A stretch of DNA of 64,000 bases from Acidisoma sp. L85 (GTDB lineage: Bacteria; Pseudomonadota; Alphaproteobacteria; Acetobacterales; Acetobacteraceae): assembly GCF_009765865.1 (NCBI RefSeq), contig NZ_LMUQ01000064.1, positions 23,439-87,438 on the forward strand, read 5' to 3'. The number at the start of each line of letters is the position of its first letter. Positions within the stretch are counted from its first letter, which is position 1. Positions 17,834-25,852 of this stretch are shown one piece after another. A program made the translations under genes and the position numbers. Under the pieces are notes generated by a model that did not search any database, was not told where the DNA came from, and saw only the letters and a list, made by a program, of their open reading frames with translations.

Positions 17834-18774
17834 CGTCTCTCGCCGAGTTCCGCGTCGCCGTTCTCATTCCCTGCTACAATGAGGCCATCACCATCGGTGG
17901 CGTCGTCGCCGATTTCCAGTCCGCGCTGCCCGGCGCCCGGATCTATGTCTACGACAATAACTCCTCGGACGACACGGTGGAACACGCGCGGGCGGCCGGC
18001 GCCACTGTGCGGATCGAGCGTCGCCAGGGTAAAGGCTATGTCGTCTGCCGCATGTTCGCCGATGTCGAAGCCGACGCCTACGTCCTTGTCGACGGCGACG
18101 GCACCTATGACGCGGCCGATGCCTCCACCATGATCGCCTTGTTGCTGGACCAGCAGCTCGACATGGTCACCGGCACGCGCATCGAGACCGCGAAGGAAAG
18201 CTACCGGCGCGGCCATCGCTTCGGCAACCGGCTGCTGACGGGTCTGGTGCGCGCGATCTTCGGCAGCGGCGTCGCCGATATGCTCTCTGGCTACCGCGTC
18301 TTCAGCCGCCGCTTCATCAAATCATTTCCCGCACTCTCGACGGGCTTCGAGATCGAGACTCAATTCACCGTCCACGCCCTCGAACTCGACATGCCGGTGG
18401 GCGAGGTGCCGACGAGCTATAGTGAACGCCCGCTCGGCTCAGCCTCCAAGCTCCACACGTACCGGGACGGCTGGCGCATCCTGCGCACCATCATCGCCCT
18501 CGTGAAGGACGAGCGGCCGCTGCGGTTCTTCATGATCTGCGCCGCCGCTCTCGTGCTCTTCGCTTTGGCGCTAGGGCTGCCCGTGGTGTCCGAATTCATT
18601 CGCACGGATCGTGTTCCGCGCCTGCCGACTGCGGTTCTCGCCGCCTCACTGATGGGCGTCGCCAGCCTTTCCGCCGTCTGCGGCCTTGTGCTGGACTCAG
18701 TGCAGCACGGCCGCAAGGAAGCGAAACGGCTGGCTTATCTCGCGATCTCAGCCGCTAGTCTTCGATCAGACTAA
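17830..18774 (+). CDS. Glycosyltransferase family 2, dolichyl/polyprenyl-phosphate sugar synthase-like
   Basis: The 314-aa protein has an N-terminal GT2 domain (VAVLIPCYNEAITIGGVV, YVYDNNSSDDT, YVLVDGDGTYD, GTRIE) and conserved DMLSGYRVFSRRFIKSFP, as in DPM1-like enzymes that charge a polyprenyl phosphate with a sugar. Two C-terminal hydrophobic segments (about 232-255 and 268-292) anchor it in the inner membrane. The start is GTG 17830 inside the GTGA overlap; TTG 17815 is rejected. Its stop overlaps the convergent gene by 4 bp. Confidence 0.87.
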   Translation: MTSLAEFRVAVLIPCYNEAITIGGVVADFQSALPGARIYVYDNNSSDDTVEHARAAGATVRIERRQGKGYVVCRMFADVEADAYVLVDGDGTYDAADASTMIALLLDQQLDMVTGTRIETAKESYRRGHRFGNRLLTGLVRAIFGSGVADMLSGYRVFSRRFIKSFPALSTGFEIETQFTVHALELDMPVGEVPTSYSERPLGSASKLHTYRDGWRILRTIIALVKDERPLRFFMICAAALVLFALALGLPVVSEFIRTDRVPRLPTAVLAASLMGVASLSAVCGLVLDSVQHGRKEAKRLAYLAISAASLRSD

Positions 18775-20207
18775 CCGCGGGGTCGTACAAGGCTCAAAAC
18801 CGCGAGGCCGATCAGCAGGTAGCTGATGACGATGGCGGCAAGGACATAACGCGCGATCAAATAGTTGCTGTAGAGGGGTGCCGCTGCGAGATCGGCGAGC
18901 AACCCCGCACTCAGGACGACGACGCAGGGGCGTCGCCGCTCGCGGACAAGGAGCAACAGCGCCGCGCATATCCCGAGGCCGAGTTGCACGGGGTAGGCGA
19001 AGGATACGAAATCGTAGAATCGAATGAGAAGAGAACGAACCTTGGTAATGTCCGGGGTGATCTTTGGAACGGAATAGCTGTTTAACATGCTGACAAAATC
19101 ATCCGGCAGTGGCCGCGAGAGCCCCATTTCGCCATAGACCATCCGGTGCCATTCGGCGGGTTGCAAATACAGTTCGGAACTCCGCGCATAGACAATGGCC
19201 AGCGACAGCGGATCGCGAAGGAAGGCGCTCTCAACGAGCGCGCTCGCCGCGTGATCGACCTTAGCGGTGTAGTCCTCGTGAACATTCAGCTTGTCGCGGA
19301 GAAACTGCTGCAAGTCGTCCGGTGACTGGCCCCAGACCTGTGTGACCCGCTTGTCATAGTCGCCAAGCTTGAGGCTTTGAAATTCGGCGGGCGTCACTTC
19401 TAGGCCGGCATGCCGGAAATCGGCGATCTGCAAAGCAGGCGCGAAGACGCCGGCAAGGAAGACTCCCGACAATTTGGTCGCAAAGACCTCGCCGTGGAAC
19501 CGCTGCGCGAATACCAGACTATTGGCCGCGAGGAGAAGGCCGACCGCGACGAAGGGTATGGAGGCGGCGAGCGCCAGCTCAATCCACTGCCGGGCCGAAA
19601 GCCGCAGGCACCACATAGCGGCGATCAAGACCACCGTAAGTTCCATGATCAGGGCATAGGCGACCCGCAGGAATACAGCCGCGACACCCGCCGCAAGCGC
19701 CAGCATCAACCCGATCATCTCAGTCCGTATTGCTGAGCCCCGCGTCACGATCGAATGAAGGCCGAGGAGGAAGATCATGAAGCAGGCGAAAGAGGCAAAA
19801 TCCGTCATGAAGAAGCGGGTGTAGATTTCCACGACGGGATCCAGGCAGACGACTGCGGCGGTGATGGCATAGAGCGTCTGCCAGGACCTGAAATCACGGA
19901 AGAACAGGCGCGTTGCCCAGATGATGCCGCCGAGCAGGATCGTCTGGATAAGGATAAAGGCACTGTAGCCGTGGCTGTGGCGCAACAGATAGTTGACGGC
20001 GAAGCCGAAGCTCCAGGAACGGTCTGGCGGAATCCAGCCATTGTGTCCTGTCGTCAGATAGGACACGGAGTCGCCCTGGAAGAACCGCGGCACAAAATCG
20101 ACTAGCAGAAACGCCACAATGATCAGGGCATAGAAGAACGTCTTTGGGCGGCCCAGATTGTCGCCGTTCAATGGATCCGGCCACTCCGGATGTAAATCGT
20201 CAGCCAT
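18771..20207 (-). CDS. Polytopic inner-membrane protein of unknown function
   Basis: The 478-aa protein has about 9-11 hydrophobic segments and a large soluble loop around residues 250-390, a topology like that of lipid-linked-sugar glycosyltransferases (GT39/GT83 or GtrII types). The region after the first segment (PRFFQGDSVSYLTTGHNGWIPPDRSW) carries acidic residues where such enzymes have their catalytic Asp, but I cannot identify a family motif with certainty. I use the ATG at 20207 (MADDLHPEW) rather than 20294. It is divergent from the membrane protein at 20364. Confidence 0.7.
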   Translation of the reverse strand: MADDLHPEWPDPLNGDNLGRPKTFFYALIIVAFLLVDFVPRFFQGDSVSYLTTGHNGWIPPDRSWSFGFAVNYLLRHSHGYSAFILIQTILLGGIIWATRLFFRDFRSWQTLYAITAAVVCLDPVVEIYTRFFMTDFASFACFMIFLLGLHSIVTRGSAIRTEMIGLMLALAAGVAAVFLRVAYALIMELTVVLIAAMWCLRLSARQWIELALAASIPFVAVGLLLAANSLVFAQRFHGEVFATKLSGVFLAGVFAPALQIADFRHAGLEVTPAEFQSLKLGDYDKRVTQVWGQSPDDLQQFLRDKLNVHEDYTAKVDHAASALVESAFLRDPLSLAIVYARSSELYLQPAEWHRMVYGEMGLSRPLPDDFVSMLNSYSVPKITPDITKVRSLLIRFYDFVSFAYPVQLGLGICAALLLLVRERRRPCVVVLSAGLLADLAAAPLYSNYLIARYVLAAIVISYLLIGLAVLSLVRPRG

Positions 20208-20363
20208 TAAAACACATCTCCAAGCCAGGCCAGCCCCCACACTGGCTATGCCAATAGACTTGGTGCTGCTCTTGCGCCAGTTCCTCCTGTCCATTGCTCA
20301 AACCAATATGGCAAAGCCGAGAGTCTCAGCCTATCCACAGGATGGAGACGAGGGAGTATCGGT

Positions 20364-21785
20364 GTGGAATCCTGGTCGAAAACGCTTTGGCCCAGTCGTC
20401 ATGGTTTGACGATCGTGTTTGTCCTCGCATTGGCCGTGCAGGTTCAAGCGGCCATGACTCTGCGTGGCCTTTATGCGGACGGGGCTTTCTTCGGCACTCA
20501 GATCCTGGCGTCTCGCGGCATCGATGTTTTCCAGCCGGCGCGCTGGGTCGGCAGCGTTATCCTGCAACTGCCCGTGGTGACCGCGATGGGCCTGGGGGTG
20601 CGCGGCACGCATAGGCTGATGCTGGCCTTCAGCCTCTCCACCAATCTGCTGCCTGGTCTCGGCTTTCTGCAGTGCCTGGCGATCCTGCCGAAGCTAGACC
20701 GACGTTTTTTCGTCTTCCCCGCCTTTGTCTACTTTGCCGGAACGCTCAGCGCCGGCTTTGCGAGCGTGACGGAGGGGCTGGTTGCGACCGCCTATCTCTG
20801 GGTGCTCCTGTGCCTGCTCGTCTTTGGGCGGAGCACGCTATGGCGGTCCCTCGCGATCCTGTCGCTCTCGATCGGCACGCTTCGCTTGCATGAGGAGGTG
20901 CTGTTTCTCGGCCCTATCCTCGCGGCGGCGAGCTACTTTCGTCTGAAGACCGAATCGCGCCGCTTCGATCGTGCCATCCTCGTCGTCGCGACGGTGGCGT
21001 TGCTGGGTGGTGCCGCGATCGGGGCGGCCGGAGTCGTTTTTCCCCGCTATGCGGGTGGACCCGGTGATTTTGCCTCGAACTTCTTGCACTTCCATTGGCT
21101 CTACGTGCCGGGAGCCGGCGTGAACCTGCCGGCTCTGCTCGGCATCCTGGCGGCGCTCGCCATGCTGCCAGCCATTGCGGTCCCCGCAATGGCTGGCGCC
21201 GCCTTCGGCGTCTTCACGGTGGTCGCCGCGGTGCTCTCCGTCGCGGCCTTCCGGTTCGACTGGCTGACTGTCCCCGCGGCGCAGTTCTTCGCGCGGGACA
21301 ACGCCGCCTTCATTTCCTTGGTTCTCATGATCCTCCTGCTCGTCGCGCGGCGTCATCCGATGCTTGCCGATCGGCTATTCACGGCGCCGCTGGGCGGCAT
21401 CGTGATGGCATTGGGTCTCGCCGTCAGCCTTTGGCACGTCTCCGCGACTGTAAAGTGGGACACCTTCCGCGAGGCTTTCGCTCAAAGATTGGCGGCCGAG
21501 ACGGGAGTCATCCCCTGGTCGCGGATGCTGATGCCACCGGGGTCGCGAGACGCGAAACTCTCCGCGATGATGGTCTGGCCCTGGACCAACCCGGATCTCA
21601 GCCTTCTCGTCCTGCCGCGCCACTGCGTGAGATCGATTATTGCCAACCCGCGGCCATCGAGCTGGCAGCCCTACAACCCCGCCGATCCGCGAACCATGCC
21701 CGCGATCCCGGGCATTAAATACGTCTACCTCCTGCCGCCGGATCACCAATCCGCGGCATGCGCCGACGCTCGATCAGCGCCCTAG
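20364..21785 (+). CDS. Polytopic membrane protein, paralogue 1
   Basis: The 473-aa protein has roughly ten hydrophobic segments. It shares an N-terminal block (LRGLYADG, then FSLSTNL, RRFF-FP and FAS) with the gene at 22623-24020, with which it is convergent across an insertion sequence. Both keep a conserved region near the C-terminus (MVWPWTNP here, RFSWPWTSG in the partner). The stop TAG (21783-21785) lies in the CTAG target site of the IS. Neighbouring glycosyltransferases suggest a role in glycan transfer or export, but no known motif is recognised. Confidence 0.72.
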   Translation: MESWSKTLWPSRHGLTIVFVLALAVQVQAAMTLRGLYADGAFFGTQILASRGIDVFQPARWVGSVILQLPVVTAMGLGVRGTHRLMLAFSLSTNLLPGLGFLQCLAILPKLDRRFFVFPAFVYFAGTLSAGFASVTEGLVATAYLWVLLCLLVFGRSTLWRSLAILSLSIGTLRLHEEVLFLGPILAAASYFRLKTESRRFDRAILVVATVALLGGAAIGAAGVVFPRYAGGPGDFASNFLHFHWLYVPGAGVNLPALLGILAALAMLPAIAVPAMAGAAFGVFTVVAAVLSVAAFRFDWLTVPAAQFFARDNAAFISLVLMILLLVARRHPMLADRLFTAPLGGIVMALGLAVSLWHVSATVKWDTFREAFAQRLAAETGVIPWSRMLMPPGSRDAKLSAMMVWPWTNPDLSLLVLPRHCVRSIIANPRPSSWQPYNPADPRTMPAIPGIKYVYLLPPDHQSAACADARSAP

Positions 21786-21800
21786 GCTCCGGACCCATAA
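21785..21800 (+). repeat. IS left terminal inverted repeat
   Basis: GGCTCCGGACCCATAA, pairing with the right end (GGGTCCGGACTCATAA on the minus strand) with two mismatches. It is preceded by CCTA, so TA is duplicated at both ends. Confidence 0.85.
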
Positions 21801-21855
21801 AGTTGTTGGAGCGACGCGGGCGCTGTGATCCACCCTTTCCTGCTGAGGGGAGAGG

Positions 21856-22613
21856 ATGATGGCGCAAGGGTTTTGGTTGAGCGATGCTCAGTGGGAGCGG
21901 TTGTCGCCGCTGCTGCCGAACAAGCCGCGTGGTGCGGCCCGGGTCGATGATCGACGAGTGATCAGCGGCATCGTGGTGGCGCTTCAATCGGGCGGGCGGT
22001 GGATCGACGTACCGGCCGAGTATGGCCCGCGCAAGACGCTCTACAATCGCTTCGTGCGGTGGTCGGCCAAAGGCATCTGGCGGCAGCTATTCGAGACCTT
22101 GGCCGCCGCTGGTGGCCCACCTGCCGAGGTACTGCTCGACAGCACCCACGTGAAAGCGCACCGCTGTGCTGCTGGAGGAAAAGGGGCTTCAGCGCCCACG
22201 CACTGGGCATCAGCCGAGACGGACGCACGACCAAGATCCACGCGCTAAGCGATGGCCAGGGGTGGCCGCTGGCGTTCCTGCTGACGGGCGGACAGGCAGC
22301 GGACTGCCGCGCGGCCGAAAGCCTGCTGCGGGGCCTTGCCCCATCCACTCTGGTCATGGCCGACCGGGCCTATGACACCAACGCCGTTCGTCAGCAGATC
22401 GAGAACCAGGGTGCGGTTCCGAACATTCCATCCAAGCGCACCCGCCGATGGAAGAGTTGCTTTAGCCCCGTGCTCTACCGCGGCCGCAACGCCATCGAGC
22501 GCATGTACTGTCGCTTGAAGGACTATCGCCGGATCGCGACCCGCTACGACAAACTCGCAGCCAATTTCATCAGCGCTATCTACCTCGCCGCAACCGTCAG
22601 CTTTTGGTTATGA
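21856..22613 (+). CDS. IS5-family transposase, made by -1 frameshift from two ORFs
   Basis: The first ORF (21856-22248, 130 aa) holds the N-terminal helix-turn-helix region and the first catalytic Asp in LLDSTHVKAHR. The second frame, open to 22613, carries ALGISRDGRTTKIHAL, the second Asp in MADRAYDTN, and the third-site RNAIERMYCRLKDYRRIATRYDK (the Y-R-E-K signature). A -1 shift at the AAAA run 22179-22182 joins them into a protein of about 252 aa. Programmed frameshifting is normal for the IS427 group, so this is probably functional rather than a pseudogene. A GGGGAGAGG ribosome site precedes the start. Confidence 0.85.
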
Positions 22614-22623
22614 GTCCGGACCC
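22608..22623 (-). repeat. IS right terminal inverted repeat
   Basis: TTATGAGTCCGGACCC on the plus strand, complementary to the left terminus in 14 of 16 positions and followed by TAG. The transposase stop (TGA at 22611-22613) lies within this repeat. Confidence 0.85.
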
Positions 22624-24020
22624 TAGCTGGCACACCCACCCGCCGCCGCGCGCGACTGGAAGGGTGATGGCCAAGTGCCCGGACGATAGGGATCCATCGG
22701 CTCCCAGCCGCCGGTAAAGGGGCTCGCGATGAGGGTGTGAATCTTGGGCTGCGGCGCCAGCACCAGGCTCATCAGCCCGCTGGTCCAGGGCCAGGAGAAG
22801 CGAGCGATGGCCTCGGCCTGCTTGGGCGGGAGCCGCCTCACCAACTGGGCAAGCGGCACCACGCCGCGCTCCGTCCGCAGCGCGGTCTCGAAGCCGCTGA
22901 TATAACCGCGCCAATCGCGTGTGGCACGAAAGTCGATCACGGCGAGAGCGAGAGCGAGCATCGCGCCTAAAAGGAGCGGGAAGGCGAGGCTCGTCGGCCA
23001 CCGCCCGGGGTGATTCGCCAATACCAGGCAAAGCCCCATCGCCGGCAGGCTGAGCAAGGCACCGTTGTTGCGGGCGGCAAAGGCGGCGGCGGGCGCCGCC
23101 GGCAATTCGCCTGCCGCGACGGCCACGGACGCACCCGTCGCCGCGATCGCAAAAGCCAGCACTCCAAACCACCGCGACGGCCGCCAGGACGCCAGCGCGA
23201 CAGCGGCGAGACCCAAAAGGCCCAACAAGGCCGGAACATTGAGACCCTGCTCGGTCGCGAAAAACCATCGCAGCGACAGCACATCGCTCACGAAGCTTGC
23301 TCGGTTGCCCGGCGTATGGGGAAGCAGGATGTAGCCCAGTTCGACCGCACTCGACAGCGCCAGCAAAGCCGCCACGACCAGCAGTCCTCGCTCATAGGGC
23401 GTGCCGACAAGCTTGCGGCGGCGCAGGCAGGTCGCTGTCAGGATCGGTCCGAGATAGGCCATCGCCTCATGCAGCCGAAGCGCGCCCAGGCTCAACACAA
23501 GGATCGCCGCCGCGTGACCGGGGGTGAGCGGCGCAAAACGCAGGAGGAAGAACAGCACCCAGGCGTAGGCGGCTGCCGTCGCGCCGTCCGCGACGCTCGC
23601 GAAGGCCGAACCCATCGAGCCGCCGAGGAAGACGAAGACCGGGAATAGGAAGAACCGCCGCTCAGTTTTGGGCAGCAGCCAGAAACACGTCGCGGTCAGG
23701 AGCAGTGGCACCAGATTGGTCGAGAGGCTGAACAGCAAAGCCACGCCGCGCGGGCTATCCAGCCCGAAAGCCATCCCTGCCGCGACCGGCGCCTGCATGA
23801 TGAATTGTGCTGTCCAGCGGGACGGTTCGACGATCGCCATGGCGCCATGGGCATAGATGCGCGCCGCATAGAAGACGCCATCGGCATAGAGGCCACGCAG
23901 CGCTATCCCGGCATCGATCTGCGCCGCAAAGAGCAGGCCGAGGCCCGCCGCGAGACACACCCAGCCGAAGGCTTCGAGCGAAATTTGTCGATAGCTTAGA
24001 AGCAGGATTCGATCCATCAC
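22623..24020 (-). CDS. Polytopic membrane protein, paralogue 2
   Basis: The 465-aa protein has about ten hydrophobic segments. It aligns along its length with the gene at 20364-21785 (LRGLYADGVFY, LLFSLSTNLVP, KTERRFFLFPVFVF, GSAFASVADG). Its TAG stop (22625-22623 read on the minus strand) comes from the IS target site. The family is not one I recognise. A role in the surface-glycan locus, for example as lipid-linked sugar transferase or export component, is inferred only from context and topology. Confidence 0.72.
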   Translation of the reverse strand: MMDRILLLSYRQISLEAFGWVCLAAGLGLLFAAQIDAGIALRGLYADGVFYAARIYAHGAMAIVEPSRWTAQFIMQAPVAAGMAFGLDSPRGVALLFSLSTNLVPLLLTATCFWLLPKTERRFFLFPVFVFLGGSMGSAFASVADGATAAAYAWVLFFLLRFAPLTPGHAAAILVLSLGALRLHEAMAYLGPILTATCLRRRKLVGTPYERGLLVVAALLALSSAVELGYILLPHTPGNRASFVSDVLSLRWFFATEQGLNVPALLGLLGLAAVALASWRPSRWFGVLAFAIAATGASVAVAAGELPAAPAAAFAARNNGALLSLPAMGLCLVLANHPGRWPTSLAFPLLLGAMLALALAVIDFRATRDWRGYISGFETALRTERGVVPLAQLVRRLPPKQAEAIARFSWPWTSGLMSLVLAPQPKIHTLIASPFTGGWEPMDPYRPGTWPSPFQSRAAAGGCAS

Positions 24021-24080
24021 GATAAACTATCGTAACGGATCGAGATCGCAATATGAAGTCAGGCTACAACCGCGTGAGAA

Positions 24081-24113
24081 AACTCCTGGACGGCTCGCCC
24101 GCGCGCGCCGTCC
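24081..24113 (-). terminator. Possible terminator after ilvC
   Basis: GGACGGC (24088-24094) and GCCGTCC (24107-24113) form a 7-bp stem with a 12-base loop. Read on the minus strand it is followed by AGGAGTTTTC, so the T-run is short. It lies just beyond the ilvC stop and would separate it from the next minus-strand gene. Confidence 0.4.
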
Positions 24114-24126
24114 ACCGTAACGAAAG

Positions 24127-25167
<1,041 letters not shown>

Positions 25168-25220
25168 CTAGAAAGTTTAAGGCGAGGTCAGGCTAGGCTA
25201 GGCGGTGGGGCGTGTACATC

Positions 25221-25305
25221 CGTCATGGCACGCGAAGGCGTGCCATCCACGCCTTCTTCGTCGGGCAAGCAAGGCGTGGATGCTCGGCCTGCGCCGAGCA
25301 TGACG
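25221..25305 (+). repeat. Composite palindromic repeat, copy A
   Basis: The element opens with CGTCAT and closes with ATGACG. Inside lie hairpin 1 (GGCACGC-GAAG-GCGTGCC), a central stem (ATCCACGCCTT pairing with AAGGCGTGGAT) and hairpin 2 (GCTCGGC-CTGC-GCCGAGC). The single strand can fold as a cloverleaf-like cruciform. It lies between ilvN and ilvC. Related copies are at 30593-30694 (reverse orientation), 51673-51702 (one arm) and 59204-59290. Confidence 0.85.
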
Positions 25306-25336
25306 ATGGTGGTGGAGTTGACCACGTAAAGGCGCA

Positions 25337-25852
25337 CTACTCGATCGTCCGCGTGCCGCGAGCGATCGCGGCGATGCCGCTGCGGGATAGCTCGACGAGG
25401 CCGAGCGGGCGCATGAGGTCGAGGAATGCGTCGATCTTCTCCGTCGCGCCGGTCAGCTCGAAGACGAAACTCTCGATCGAGGTATCGACGATTTTGGCGC
25501 GGAACGCCTCGGCGATCCGCAGCGCCTCCATGCGCGGCTCACCTCGGCTGACGACCTTGATCAGCGCCAGTTCCCGCGCGACATGCGGACCCTCGACGGT
25601 AAGGTCGGCGACCTTATGCACAGGAACAATCCGGCTGAGCTGCGCCTTGATCTGCTCGATGACCTGCTCGGTGCCACGCGTCACCACAGTGATGCGGCTG
25701 CGGCCCTTGTCGTCGATCGGTGCGACCGTGAGGCTGTCGATATTGTAGCCGCGCCCCGAGAACAGCCCGATCACGCGCGCCAGCACGCCGGCCTCGTTCT
25801 CAACCAGCACGGCGATGGTGGCGGAGCGCAAGGCCCCGGTCTCGCCGAGCAT
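25337..25852 (-). CDS. ilvN: Acetolactate synthase small (regulatory) subunit
   Basis: The 171-aa subunit carries an N-terminal ACT domain (ATIAVLVENEAGVLARVIGLFSGRGYNIDSLTV) that binds branched-chain amino acids for feedback inhibition. The second ACT-like half contains ELALIKV. It overlaps the catalytic subunit by one base (TGATG), so translation is probably coupled. The symbol ilvH is equally used. Confidence 0.95.
   Translation of the reverse strand: MLGETGALRSATIAVLVENEAGVLARVIGLFSGRGYNIDSLTVAPIDDKGRSRITVVTRGTEQVIEQIKAQLSRIVPVHKVADLTVEGPHVARELALIKVVSRGEPRMEALRIAEAFRAKIVDTSIESFVFELTGATEKIDAFLDLMRPLGLVELSRSGIAAIARGTRTIE

Larger units (their letters stand above)
21785..22623 (+). mobile_element. 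Insertion sequence, IS5 family (IS427-like group), complete
   Basis: The element is about 839 bp, bounded by imperfect 16-bp terminal inverted repeats: left 21785-21800, right 22608-22623, 14 of 16 matching. It is flanked by CTAG on both sides, equal to a TA or CTAG target duplication. It carries one two-frame DDE transposase. Intact ends, duplicated target and an undamaged coding region indicate a recent or active copy. It is the only IS in the window. Confidence 0.88.

Noticed and set aside
21856-22613. Transposase as a frameshifted pseudogene
   Set aside because: Two-frame organisation with an A-run is normal in this IS group, and all catalytic residues are intact.
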